Position numbers and translations under genes: made by a program. Below are positions 36,000 to 50,519 of a DNA stretch of 64,000 bases, in pieces. The first letter of the stretch is position 1, and the number at the start of each line of letters is the position of its first letter. The notes beneath the pieces are model-generated. The model did not search any database and had not been told where the DNA came from. It worked only from the letters and a program-made list of their open reading frames with translations. Where the stretch lies: NCBI GenBank assembly GCA_028274465.1, contig CM051456.1, positions 1,861,545 to 1,925,544 on the forward strand. The letters run 5' to 3'. The DNA is from Plantago ovata (Eukaryota > Streptophyta > Magnoliopsida > Lamiales > Plantaginaceae).

Positions 36000-38450
36000 T
36001 AAGCAGAACATAAAAATTAATACTAGAACTTTTTATTTTTGGAAAATAAAACAATACTTCCATTGATATAATTGAAGAGTTACAGAGATTACAAAGTACA
36101 GATGAACATGCTCAAAAAATCAGAAGTAGAAGAAATTAAGGCAAAAGGGCAAAGCAACGAATCCGGGTCGAGATCCGGCGAGTTAATCCGTTGGGTTTCC
36201 TCTCTGTTCAAATCGTTCCCGACAAAACGAATTCTACAATACAGAGTACAGATGTAGTATGTAGATTACTGATCTTTTTAATGTAAACTAAGCAAGCCCT
36301 TGAGCCCAAACCTAGATCTAAGAAACTGCACTTGGAATTCACTCCCAAAAGCCAACACCATTGTTGTCATCTCCGAAAGGCGATCTCGGCCCGCTTGCCT
36401 AAGAATCGAAAGGCGGCATGGTTGGTGAAGCATCTGCAAGCGTGAACAAGATGAGCTAGGTGGGGATGAAGAATGGTAATAAGAGGATGAGTTTGGCATA
36501 CATAGAATTAACTAATTGAAGAAAAAGATTACTCGGAATTTGTATTGTCATCACAGTTTCTCTTCCAACACCATCAATCATCACTCTTGCCACTCCTCTT
36601 CCATGTTGTCACTGTTAATTGATGAAGAAATAGTTGAATTAGAATTTTGAGAAGTAATAGAAAAATAAACTACAACAAAAGAAAGTAATAATTGGATGCA
36701 AAATGTATGTACCTGATTATCGAGTACAACACACCGACACCGAGAATGGAGAAGTAGGAGGAAAGCATAGATATGGTGAGATGTGCAGCGATGGTGTAGG
36801 AATTTTGGTGGAGCAATAATGTGTAGATTAGAGCATTCTAGAAAGAAAGGATGTATTGTGGTGGTAAAAGAACAATTTGGTGCGAGAAGTTTCACACCAA
36901 AGAATGTGAGTATGTGACAATCTAAATGCAAAATTTATGAGATTTTGATTGGTCCACAAAGAAGCACACGGATTGTAAAACTACAGTACTCCACTAGTGT
37001 GAAGAATAAATTAAGTGAAAAAAGATCAATAACTGATTTAATTTCTTTTTTGAATTGAAATTTTAAGAAAATGTCAATAAGCATACTCATAATTTATGTA
37101 AGATGTAATTGCTTGGAAAATTTTAAAGAACCTCATTCATTTGGTTTTGCTGATGTTTTTATGTTCAATTTGACCTCAAATTAATCATAATTCACTATAA
37201 AAAAATAATTTCAAAAGTTATATTATGAGATAGTTACACTTTTATAATATAATTTTTCAAATTATCTTTTTCAAAATGAGTAATGATTAATTAATTCGAG
37301 GTCAATTGAACATTGAAAAAATCAACAAAATCGAATTATCTTTTTAAAGTTTGTGGAGAAAGTACAACTTGCGTGGATTATTTTTTAAAGTTAAACACAA
37401 TTAAATGTTTGGAAATAAATAAATTGCCTATTCAATTAAAATATCATCAGTTAAGTTGGTAGGTGATGTTGTTAAACATGGAAAACCATTCCTCCCCGTC
37501 CAAAACGAAATACTTAGCATTAGGGGTGTATATAAAAGAAAATTTACTCATTTCGTCAACCAGTTTACCCGCGGGCTACCTGCAACTTATTTAGTGTCAA
37601 TGAAAACAACCATTACCTACTTTGTATGTTCAAATACATGTTGCGTCTCTTGCGTGCGTGTATTGGTTGCTATGCACTAATACTAATACGATGTTGGTCA
37701 TACACATATAAGAACACAACATTATTAATCGTCGTAATTAGCATTGTGCCAATCAACATAACTTATCATGTTCATGTTGTACATAGTACAAGTGTACATG
37801 GCTCTCTAACCAATAATAAAATCATTGGTGATTAAGTGAGTTAGTCACAACCATCGCACATTTATTCGTATGATTGTTTGCATATAGACCATGATCCAGT
37901 ATGATTATATGTGTAGTTGAACTGAAATTTATAGACCTAATATGGGATTGAAATTGATATACTTACGTTGAAGTTGAGGTTATAATTAAGTTATATTAAA
38001 CTGAAATTTCAAAGAGATTTAACTTGTAATTATGGATAAAAACGCTCAAACGGCCTTGGACGCCTTGAGGGTGCCTTGACACACTAGTCAGAGCACCTAC
38101 CGGGCATCCAAGGTGTTGTTTTAACACTAAAACCACTAACAAATTAACATTACATTCTAAATAATGCAAGATGGACATGAAACACGTAAATCTGGACTAA
38201 AAATGAGCGACTTGGACGCTCTGTGAGGGACCTAGACACACTAGTCAGGGCACCTGCATGGCATCCAAGGTTCTTTTAGTGGTTTTACTAAAACATGAGC
38301 CGTTCATTATAAGTTATGCAAGAACGACCGAAGCACACGTAAATCTGGACTAAAAACGATCATAACGACCTAAGCACTCAATATCACACTATTGAATTAA
38401 ACATTAGAGATGATATCATATCAGTACCCTCTTACGGGCCTAAACTTTAA
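36000..38450. other. Internal part of the CACTA element without recognised genes
   Basis: Only short frames occur. A block at 36070-36930 has more balanced base composition than its surroundings and could be a captured gene fragment, but I recognise no domain in any frame. Confidence 0.35.
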
Positions 38451-38465
38451 AAAGGTAATCTTTTC

Positions 38466-39690
38466 CAACAATTACATATTGGGACAAAATGCATTTTTTG
38501 AGTTGACCAAACCCAAAATCTAAAATTTTGGTTTTCAAACCAAACATGTCCTAATTTTATAAGTTTTAAAAATAAGAAATAAAGATAATAATATAGAAAA
38601 ACTGAAAGAATAAAATTTTCAAACCAAACATGTCCTAATTTTATAAGTTTTAAAAATAAGAAATAAAGATAATAATATAGAAAAGCTGAAAGAATAAAAA
38701 ACTAATTAATGGATCTAGAAAAAAACTTAGATATGGCGGAGTTCCAGCTCCACCTAGATCTGGCGGAGTTTCTACTCCACCTAGATCTGGCGGAGCAGAA
38801 CTCTGCCATGGCAGAGCTTCAGCTCCACCGTCACTTCTTTTTTAATTTTTTTTATTTTTAATGAATTTTTAAACTTTTTTTAAATTAGTTTGTTTAGTTA
38901 AGGCAGTTAGCGTTCCTAATAACAGATTAAGGTTCCACTAATCGACAATATCTTAAAAGTCCCCCTTAGAGCAAATTAATTTCATATTAGGACATTTTGA
39001 GTTGACCAAATCCAATGTTTGAATATTAATTTAATTTTACAAACCAAACAACCTTAAGTAAAAAGAAAGAAAAACCTAATTAGAAAATTAAAATAAATCC
39101 GAATATTAATTAAAAATCTAAAAATTCATTACATAACAAAAACAAAATAATAAAAAAGAAGAAAAAAGAAGTGGAGCTTCAACTCCACCATCTATGGCGA
39201 AGCTGAAGCTCCGCCAGATCTAGGCGGGGCTAATGGTGGAGCAGAAGCTCCGCCATTAATCGCATAGCTCTGCGCCGCCAGATTTAGGCGGAGCAGAAGC
39301 TCACGGTGGTGGAGCTTCTGCTCTTCCGTTTTCTGGTAGAGTAGAGCTCTACCAGAAAACTTGGTAGAGCTCACCTCCGCCATTAATGGTGGAGTTGAAG
39401 CTGCACCAAGTTTTTTTAAATTATTTATTATTATTGTTTTTAGTTTTTTATAGTTTTATTTTATTTTTTATTTTTAAAATCTTAAGAAAGTTAAGATATG
39501 TTTGGTTTGGAAATCAAAATTTCACATTTTGGGTTTGGTCAACTGAAAAAGTGAATTTTGTTATAATTTGTAATTGTTGAACTAAGAGAACCTTTTTTGA
39601 GAATGGATGTTTTAAAAGGGAACTAAAATGATATTATCTCTTTCAAATTTGAATTTGATCAACTCAAAATGTCTTAATATGTAATTGACT
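38466..39690. mobile_element. Nested foldback elements with GGAGC/GCTCC palindromic centres (copies C and D)
   Basis: Copy C (38466-39579): the left arm CAACAATTACAT, TTTTTGAGTTGACCAAACCC, AACCAAACATGTCC is complementary to the right arm GGTTTGG, TTTGGGTTTGGTCAACTGAA, GTAATTGTTG. A second arm pair inside or overlapping (about 38975-39015 with 39650-39690, GACATTTTGAGTTGACCAAA) marks copy D. The centres (38735-38830, 39172-39405) are dense in GGCGGAGC, GGAGCTTC and AGCTCCACC. An 84-bp direct repeat (38532-38700) occurs in the left arm. No coding frame is convincing. Confidence 0.6.
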
Positions 39691-40462
39691 TATTCTAATA
39701 GGGACTATTTAGTTATTGTTTATATGTGAATACCTATTCTGTAATTAGGATATTTAAGAGAAGGAATACTGAAAGTTATGGACCCTTAAACTTTATTACA
39801 AAAATTATTTTTTATATAACAACTACCATTCAATATTTTATATTTAACGCCACATTTACTATTTTTTAATTGTGTTGACAAGTTGTGAACGGTACATCAT
39901 ACCACTGGTATAGTTATCATTTTTTTCAATACGAACAATAATGATTATTAAGTATTTTAAAATAGTAAACGGTTAGAAAATCCATAACCGCGGGAAAATG
40001 TTAGAGTAAATTAATTTTATACCATTTTCTTCGGTGGTCATCTCTACCTATATACGTGTCTTTTATCTTTTATATTTTTTTTCCTTCTTTTTTTATCAGT
40101 GTTGCACTCTACACACTAAAATTGATTAGAAAATGCGGTTTTTGTTTTCTCTTTATTGTTGGAGTCTTGATGACACCAAAAATGAGTTCAGTATTTTATT
40201 AGTTTTTAAATTTTATTTAGTGTTTGAGGCTTGACACTGAAGATGAAGTATTAGCCGAAGCTAAAGTGTGGACCCACTGCCTCGGGTGTTGGATTCAATG
40301 TTCTTCAGTATCAAATGTTTCTCGCTCAATAAAAACATCAGTGTGAAAATAAAATCTGACACTAATATTCCACACTAAAAACCCACATTTCCAGTAGTGG
40401 AAGGAACCTGCTAGCGTTTCACAATATCAACAAAGTGAGATTACTATATACAGAGAACTTCT

Positions 40463-43950
<3,488 letters not shown>

Positions 43951-44708
43951 CTTTTCCAATTACTGTTGATTGATCGATTGATCGATTGATTTGAGGCTAA
44001 TTGATGGAAGATGGAAGGTGAATTAGACCTAGGGTTCAGTCGTGGAGAGAGATTCTGATAATTGGCGGGCGAAATGTAATTTGCAGGTGGGGATATTGGA
44101 CTTACTAATTTTGAGGAGCAACGACGTCCAACTTATATAAGACCAATAATATCCGTCACCACCCACCACCCACCCCACTATCTAAATTTTTAATAAAAAA
44201 TTAATTTATCTCTTATCCAGATACCCACCCTTCAACTAACCCACCACAACACCTATATCAACATTTATCCGTGACCACCCACCATCCAACCAATTCAATT
44301 AATTTAATTTCTTATTATCATTTAATAATTATAATATAATAATTAAATATAATTATAAAATTACTAAATTAATTTAGAAAAATTCTCCACCGTACCGAAA
44401 TAACAAATTAAGCATTATATTAATAAAATGAGAATTTTTTGAAATATGTAAAATGTAAGAAAGTTAGGTTTTATTTATAGAGGAGAAAAATTATAAATTT
44501 TAATATAATTCTTTTTTTAATTTAAAATAATACACAAATAAATTTAAAGACAAAGAAAAAAAAAAGATAAGCAATAGGAGGGGGACACCCTCCACAGTTG
44601 CCACCAGCCGGTTTAGGTGGCTGGTGGCAATGTTGAGCGACCAAAATTGGTCGCTCAACATTATTTATTTTTTTTTTAAATTGTAAGGTGGTGGGCCCCA
44701 CCCACCAA
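43951..44708. other. Spacer with two perfect adjacent hairpins, left of the second CACTA element
   Basis: No gene is present. CCACCCACC-rich sequence (44155-44290) and AT-rich DNA are followed by two perfect inverted repeats side by side: TTGCCACCAGCC/GGCTGGTGGCAA (44598-44630, 9-nt loop) and TGTTGAGCGACCAA/TTGGTCGCTCAACA (44631-44660, 2-nt loop). These resemble the palindromic centres of the foldback family. Confidence 0.6.
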
Positions 44709-44734
44709 CACTACAAGAAAACAGCATTTTAGCC

Positions 44735-45150
44735 ACCACTTTTAGCAACCGATCGATCGGTTGTTAAATTAGCGACCGATCGGTCTTTTAGCAACCGATA
44801 AATAGGCCCTAGCGACGGATAAAAGAAAACGCCTTAGAGCGTACTTAAACAAGCGACGGATGGCTCATCCGTCGCTAATTAGCGACGGATAGGTCCATCC
44901 GTTGCTAAAACTGCGACGGAAAGGTCCATCCGTTGCTAAAATTGCAACGGATATGCCCATCTGTCGCATTTATTTAATTTTTTTTTATTTATTAATCTGG
45001 TCAACAAGCTTAGCGACCGATGGAACCATCGGTCGCTATTGCATATTAATAAAAAAAAAAATAATAACTTGCGACGGATGAGATTATCGGTCGCTAATTA
45101 GCGACCGATCTCTTTTTTATCGACGGATACGCCATCCGTCGCTAAAAAGA
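44735..45150. repeat. Left subterminal repeat array of the CACTA element
   Basis: About a dozen and a half copies of GCGACGGAT, GCGACCGAT and complementary forms occur in both orientations, many paired as short palindromes such as GCGACGGAT..ATCCGTCGC. Confidence 0.9.
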
Positions 45151-45159
45151 AAACTCCAA

Positions 45160-45325
45160 CCCATTTCTTTCTTCTCTCTCGCGGCTCAAATCTATCCTCC
45201 CCTATTTTCTTCACTTATTCACCATTTCCATCAATCTTATAGTCATTTCGAAGCTCTTTCATCAAGGAACAAGTGTAGCTATTCAATTGCGTGATTATTT
45301 GCCCATTTCTTCCGCAATCAAAGGT
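45160..45325 (+). promoter_or_regulatory. Probable leader exon of the CACTA-encoded gene
   Basis: A C/T-rich leader-like stretch (TTTCTTTCTTCTCTCTCG) is followed by a donor at CAAAG|GTATATA (45324/45325). An intron would then run to the acceptor TTGCAG just before the ATG at 46323. This is inference from layout. Confidence 0.4.
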
Positions 45326-45564
45326 ATATATTTCGAACCCTAACTTGTCGAAATTTTAGTGTTCTTCATTTTTTTTTCCAATTCATTGAATTGTATGGAT
45401 TCTACTAGTATCTATTATGTTGTATAGCTCAAATTAGGGGGGATGCACAAGTTTTAGTTGGTGAATTGATAGATTTGGGATGAATTGGGTATTTTATAGT
45501 TGAGTTCGATTATGTTTGGTCAATTAGTGTAGTTTTGTTTCAGATATACTAATTACTAATTAGA

Positions 45565-45900
45565 TTTGGAAATTGTATAATTATAATGGAAATATGAGTA
45601 ATTATAGTGTATTGTAATTAGTTATTATAATTGAAATTGTATAAATATAATGAAAATATAGATAAATATAGGTAATTATAGTGTATTGCAAGTTTTTATT
45701 ATAATGAAAATTACATAAGTATAATGGAAATATATAGATAAATATAGGTAATTATAGTGTATTGGTAGTTGTTACTATAATGCAAATTGCATAATTATAA
45801 TGCAAAATATATGTAATTATAGTGTATTGTAAGTAGTTATTATAATGAAAATTGTACAAGTATAATGGAAATATAGATAAATATAGGTAATTATTGTTTA
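45565..45900. repeat. AT-rich tandem repeat in the CACTA leader intron
   Basis: About five diverged units of 70-80 bp built from TATAATGGAAATATAGATAA, ATATAGGTAATTATAGTGTA and TTGTTATTATAATGAAAATT-like motifs. Confidence 0.75.
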
Positions 45901-46322
45901 AAAAAACTGTAAGTATGAAGGAAATAACTCATTGATAAATTAAAGTTAGAAGATAATATGAGTATTTTTATTTCTAATGTAGAAATATTGGGAGTATATA
46001 TAATGCAATGTAAAAAATTGATAATTAAAATGAGTACTTGGTGAAAAACAACGTTAGCCACAATGTACTAAACTTCCATTGGTCAGGTTTAGCATTCAAA
46101 TATGTTAGAACGTACAGTGAGGATTCCCTTACTTGAGGTTTGGAAAGCCAACTAGCTTTTGGGAGTTCCGCCCAAAGAGTGGATGCCGAGTCCCCTTCAT
46201 GATGTTTGGGAGTCCTACTGGCGTGACCACCCGAATGTCTAGTGTCGTTCCTTGCTATATCTCTGATTGTACATGTTTTATATTCAATTGTGTATGTACT
46301 AACACGGATCTTTGTATTGCAG

Positions 46323-48062
46323 ATGCCACGACCCAGGAGGCCACGATACATGACCCCGCAGTCCCAGAGGGATGATACCGACGAAGAGGACACCGGGCAG
46401 GGCTCCCCTACTGTTTTAGGGACTCCACCTGGGTCGAGCAGGGGATCGACTCCTCATTCCTCCCTCCACGACCCGTGGGCCCACGTTCCAGACGACGGTT
46501 GTCCCTTTCAAAGGCCGGAAGATGGTCTTATGTGGAATGGTCGCCCTGTCCTTTACCCCAATGAAGAGAAGTAAGTATTAGGCATTAACTGATTTACGAA
46601 CTTTTAATATATATATACCGAACTAACCTTGTCACTATTGACTTACCTGTTCTTCACAGGTTGTATGGGGAGCACGCTGCTAAAGTACTCAGTTCGATAA
46701 TATGGAACAGAATGGTCCCACCGCAAGAGGGTGGCAGCCAGTGGCATTGCATCCCGGACCAAATTAAGGGAGAGCTCTTCGAGGAGCTGAGGGTGAGTTA
46801 ATATATGCATGTTTAAATACCATGTTTTTACATTCCGTTCGACCGCTATGCATGCGAGGGTAGGCGGCGCCCTCTTATATGTCGGACCGCATATTTATGT
46901 ATGGGTAGGCGGCACCCATTATATGCTTGACCGCGTTTAGAACTAGAATGGATAGGCGGCATCCATTACGTGTAGACCTGAATAGATGTTGTTTTCCCTT
47001 GTTATATATTTGATACATGTTAGCTCCCCTTGTTATACTTGAATGTTTTTTAAGTATTCACCAACGTATGTGTTTCGATGTTTATTTGTAATTGTGTAGA
47101 AAGAATTCTTCCTTCCGAAAGCATTGCTGATGGATCTCTGGTGGAGCTTCAACTCTCACGGTAGTGCCCTTTACAAGTGCATGGTTCATAGCTTGAAGAA
47201 AATGTGGAAAGAAAACCGTCCACGTACCGGTGATTGGCCCGGAGATGCAATTTGGGAGGCGTGGAAGGTGTATTGGGCTGACGCGAGAGTCCAGGCGCAG
47301 GCTGACCAGAACACTGAGAACCGGAAGAAGCAGCCGAATGATGGGACACGTACCCTGGTGACACACCGTTTTGGCTCTGAGTCGATCGCTACAGCACATG
47401 TGAGGCAGAAGGTAAGTATATTAACTTTGTGAATTCATCATTCTTATACTTGTTATTTACTTGCATTTCGAACTTTCAAACTAAGTATATGATGCTTTCA
47501 TGTGTCATTCAGTTGAAGGATAAGGAGAGTCTCCTATTCACCCTGTTCTCGAGATCTCAGAAGGCCAAGAACGGACAGTGGTTGTGTGACGAGGCCACAA
47601 CAATTGCGGTAAGTATCAACAATACATGTGTTTATTAAATACTGATGATTTCATAACTAATTAACAACATAACTAACACCTTATACTCTTGATTTATAAT
47701 TTCAGACGGCCTACGAGGACAGGATTCGTGATCAGGATCTCACTGTTGAGGAAATGAATGCCATTTTCCTCGAGGTGAATCCTCCAGACGAGAAGGGCCG
47801 TCGCTTGGGACTTGGGAGTGCAGCAGCCGTCCCTGAATTGGACTCGAGGCCAACTCGTCGTTCCCGTGCCAGTACATCTTCATCATCTTCAGCAGCAGCA
47901 GCAGCTTCCGCTCGAGAGCAGGCCCTCTTACTTCAGTTGCAGGAGAGGGATGAGGAGGTGAAGAGGCTAGCTGCGGAGCAGGCTGAGCAGAAGGCACAAT
48001 TTGCTACTATGTTTGCTGAGCTGTATGCGAAGCTGGGGATGCCTCCACCTCCCTTTCCATGA
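46323..48062 (+). CDS. Transposase_24-type (Ptta/En/Spm, TNPA-like) protein, intact
   Basis: Five exons (46323-46570, 46660-46792, 47100-47411, 47513-47608, 47706-48062) join in phase to 381 codons. The ATG is the first codon after an acceptor. The N-terminus is Pro/Arg- and Ser/Gly-rich. The middle (LYGEHAAKVLSSIIWNRM, FFLPKALLMDLWWSF, LKKMWKENRPRTGDWPGDA, LVTHRFGSESIATAHVRQK) matches the plant Transposase_24 layout, including the typical end-domain segment CDEATTIATAYEDRI. A C-terminal coiled-coil (ALLLQLQERDEEVKRLAAEQ) follows a Ser/Ala-rich linker. Proteins of this type are regulatory, DNA-binding partners rather than the catalytic enzyme. The likely targets are the GCGACGGAT repeats at both ends of this element. 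Immediately upstream (46090-46245) is a decayed sequence with a similar Trp pattern (DVWESYWRDHPNV). Confidence 0.82.
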
Positions 48063-48324
48063 TACCCCTATCCTTTTCGACTTTATTTACTATTTTCTAC
48101 ATGAATACTGTGTACACTATGATATTATTTTGGATTAGTATTGTGTACGTATGATTATTATTATATGTATGAAGGGTTTTGGTACATTTATTATGATTTT
48201 TTTGGATTATTTTTTGGTTTATTTGGTCTATAGAATTTCTGTAACATGTTGCTTAATTAAACAGGTTGCATTTGATTTTGAGTCTCATTATTATATCTAA
48301 AAAATAAAAAATAAATAAATAAAA

Positions 48325-48700
48325 TTTAGCAACCGATGGTCTCATCCGTCGCTATATACAGCGACGGATAAGGCTTATCCGTCGCTAAAAGTCCCGGACT
48401 TTTAGCGACGGATAACGCTCATCCGTTGCTAATATTTAGCAATCGATGAGGCTCATCCGTCGCTAAAAGTCCGGGACTTTTAGCGACAGATAAGTCATCG
48501 GTTGCTGAAAGTCAACCTCATTTTCCGTCGCTAATCCGTCGCCAATTCGCGACGGATTACTCATCGGTCGCTAATTCGCTAGCGACCAACGGTTTAGCGA
48601 CGACGATTTTATCCGTCGCTAAAAACACCGATCGGTCGCTAGCGAATTTTAGCAACCGATCGGGGTGGTTTAGCGACGGATGGTTCCGTCGCTAAACTCG
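48325..48700. repeat. Right subterminal repeat array of the CACTA element
   Basis: Many copies of AGCGACGGAT and ATCCGTCGCTAA in both orientations, including the 12-base palindromic junction AAAAGTCCCGGACTTTTAGC (near 48385) and its inverted partner AAAGTCCGGGACTTTTAGC (near 48465). Confidence 0.9.
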
Positions 48701-49341
48701 ATATTGCTTGTAGTGCAAAAGGAGACCACCACCTTACCGATATTAATGGTCTAATGGGTCGTGGGACGTTCTAGATTGGGTCGTCCTTATTTGAGTAGGA
48801 CTTGAGTTTTGGGGCTTTCTATCTCTTAAGGAATATTTGACCCAAGTCCTTATTCAAGTCAAAGTCTAGTTCTTACTTATATTTTTAATTTCCTTTTTTT
48901 TTTATTAGGGTCCGTAACTTTTAAGGGTATCGATTGAGGACCTAATATCGGATTAGTACCCATTAGATGAACAATAACATTTTAGTAATTTGACCAACTT
49001 GGCGCACTAAAAACTGTTCCAAAATCAGATTTTTGAGCAGCCAAACAACATTGTGCTTGAGGACTAAAATGTAATTGAATTTGAAATGGAAAAATAGTAA
49101 AAAAAAAAAAAAGAGCTCCTTTTTACCACCAGTCCGTGCTAGTGCGTCATGTGACTAAAATATAAATGATTTTAAAAAAAAATAAAGGAATATGAAAAAC
49201 TAGCCGTTACAGGACTAAAATGTAATTGTTTTACTTCAAAAAACTAGTCGTTTGAGGCATTTTTCCACCCCTATAAATACTTTGTTCAAACTTTATATCT
49301 CATATCTCATCTCGGCACACTATAATAAAATTATACTTCGT

Positions 49342-49414
49342 ATTAGAGAAAAATATAATAAAATTATATTATGAAAATATTTCATAATATAATTTTATTA
49401 TATTTTTCTCTAAT
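49342..49414. repeat. Perfect 35-bp inverted repeat with 3-nt loop
   Basis: Left arm 49342-49376 (ATTAGAGAAAAATATAATAA and onward to ATGAAA) and right arm 49380-49414 are exact reverse complements. The loop is ATA. Confidence 0.95.
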
Positions 49415-49723
49415 GTAATTTAAAAGCTATACGTGGTCAAAGGTCGTGATAAATAGTCCCCTTAGGAACTTTGTAATGAAACGGAGAAAGTATATAAAAA
49501 TCACTAATTTGCAAACATTTTTTCACTATATTGAAGGAAAGGTTTTAGGTCACACCTATTTGATATAAAGTCTCAAAAGTATCACTATTTTGTAACTTTT
49601 CCAAAAAGAAAAAAGTTTCTTGGTGGTATTGATACTGTTACCAACTAAGTCTGATATTATCTATAATATTAGAAATCATTATTAGATCTTTAACCTAATC
49701 ATTGGGATTGTTATAAATTAGTC

Positions 49724-50355
49724 ATTTACCAAACATGTAGATGTCTCAGACCCTACCCATTATATATGTACACATGATGAGTACACTTCAACCAATTAAG
49801 CAAAGGAGTAGTAACACCCCTTCGCACAGTTGCTTGTACATGAACAAAATTAAAAAAGAAAATTATAATAATAAAAAGAAAAGTTTACGATTCATATCTA
49901 AAAAGATATAAATCTCGTGAATGCCAAAAGTAACATGCATCGAATTTCAACTGGGACTTGTATTTTACTCCTAGCACTTTAACAATATAAAACTACAAAA
50001 CTACCACTCATTTTCATTAAATTGAAAATCACAGAAGTACACTTTTTTTTTTTATCACTAATTTGTAACTCTTGTTTTAATTGATAACAGTTTTGTTATA
50101 AAAAATTGCATAAAACCCCTTCAACACTGATCAATATTATATCAAAACTATATCATTTACCAAACATGTAGATATCTCATACCCTACACACACTATATGT
50201 ACACATGATGAGTACAATGATATTACTTGAACCAATTAAGTAAATGGATTATCCTGCAAAGTAGTAGTAACACCCCTTCGCACAGTTGCTTGTACATGAA
50301 CAAAAGAAGAAAGAAAAAATAATAAAATGAAAAATTTACAACTCGTATCTAAAAA
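49724..50355. repeat. Direct duplication (~180-200 bp) with ~430-bp offset
   Basis: CATTTACCAAACATGTAGAT, GTACACATGATGAGTACA, AACCAATTAAG, AGTAGTAACACCCCTTCGCA, CAGTTGCTTGTACATGAACA and ATCTAAAAAGA occur in this order at 49724-49905 and again at 50152-50355. The second copy has a roughly 25-bp insertion near 50241-50268. Confidence 0.85.
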
Positions 50356-50519
50356 GAACCTACTTATTTACAACTCAACACTCAAGACGCCATCACACAA
50401 CTGAAAGCATAATTTCCAGATAGTTTTTAGCAGGATCATTAGAAAAGATATCCTTTTTCTACTTCAAACTAGCAAAGTTGTTTATGTAAGCCAAGTACTT
50501 ACCATTAGAGAGGGCAATT

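Larger units (their letters stand above)
34920..40399. mobile_element. Decayed non-autonomous CACTA (En/Spm-type) element, 5.5 kb
   Basis: The right end, read inward on the minus strand, is CACTACTGGAAATGTGGGT followed by TTTTAGTGTGGAA. The left end from 34923 is TACTAGAATTGAGGGC followed by TTATAGTGTGGAA. The two align with only scattered substitutions, but the terminal CAC of the left end is mutated to AAT. Subterminal regions repeat TTTTAGTGT, ACACTAAAA and TAGTGTGAA in both orientations (34930-35230 and 40090-40385). No TNPA or TNPD frame is seen. A LINE fragment (35322-35834) and foldback elements (38466-39690) are nested inside. The right end lies 63 bp from the SRP54 pseudogene stop at 40463. 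Confidence 0.75.
44709..48715 (+). mobile_element. Non-autonomous CACTA (En/Spm-type) transposon, 4.0 kb, well preserved
   Basis: It begins CACTACAAGAAAACAGC and ends GCTTGTAGTG, with a 3-bp target duplication CAA at 44706-44708 and 48716-48718. Both ends carry long arrays of TTAGCGACGGAT and its complement ATCCGTCGCTAA, the expected binding sites for a TNPA-like protein. One gene, of the Transposase_24 type, lies inside; there is no frame for the TNPD catalytic transposase, so the element should need help in trans. An AT-rich tandem block fills the leader intron. Confidence 0.92.
48719..50519. other. Spacer with a hairpin and a dispersed direct duplication
   Basis: No gene is supported. An arm of the foldback family (ACATTTTAGTAATTTGACCA, AGCCAAACAACATTG, GGACTAAAATGTAATTGA) occupies about 48965-49080. 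The hairpin at 49342-49414 and a direct duplication (49724-49905 and 50152-50355) are annotated separately. Confidence 0.55.

Noticed and set aside
36072..36931. Captured host gene inside the first CACTA element
   Set aside because: Frames on both strands are short, and none shows a domain I can name. Composition alone is not enough.
46025..46393. 122-codon minus-strand frame in the CACTA element
   Set aside because: It overlaps exon 1 and the upstream relic of the plus-strand CACTA gene, has no recognisable domain and no splice support.
47082..47399. Minus-strand frames over CACTA exon 3
   Set aside because: They are shadows of the Transposase_24-type exon, which joins in phase with four others.
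44735..48700. CRISPR-like regular repeat arrays
   Set aside because: The GCGACGGAT repeats are irregularly spaced, occur in both orientations and sit at the ends of a transposon with CACTA termini. They are transposase-binding repeats, and this is plant DNA.
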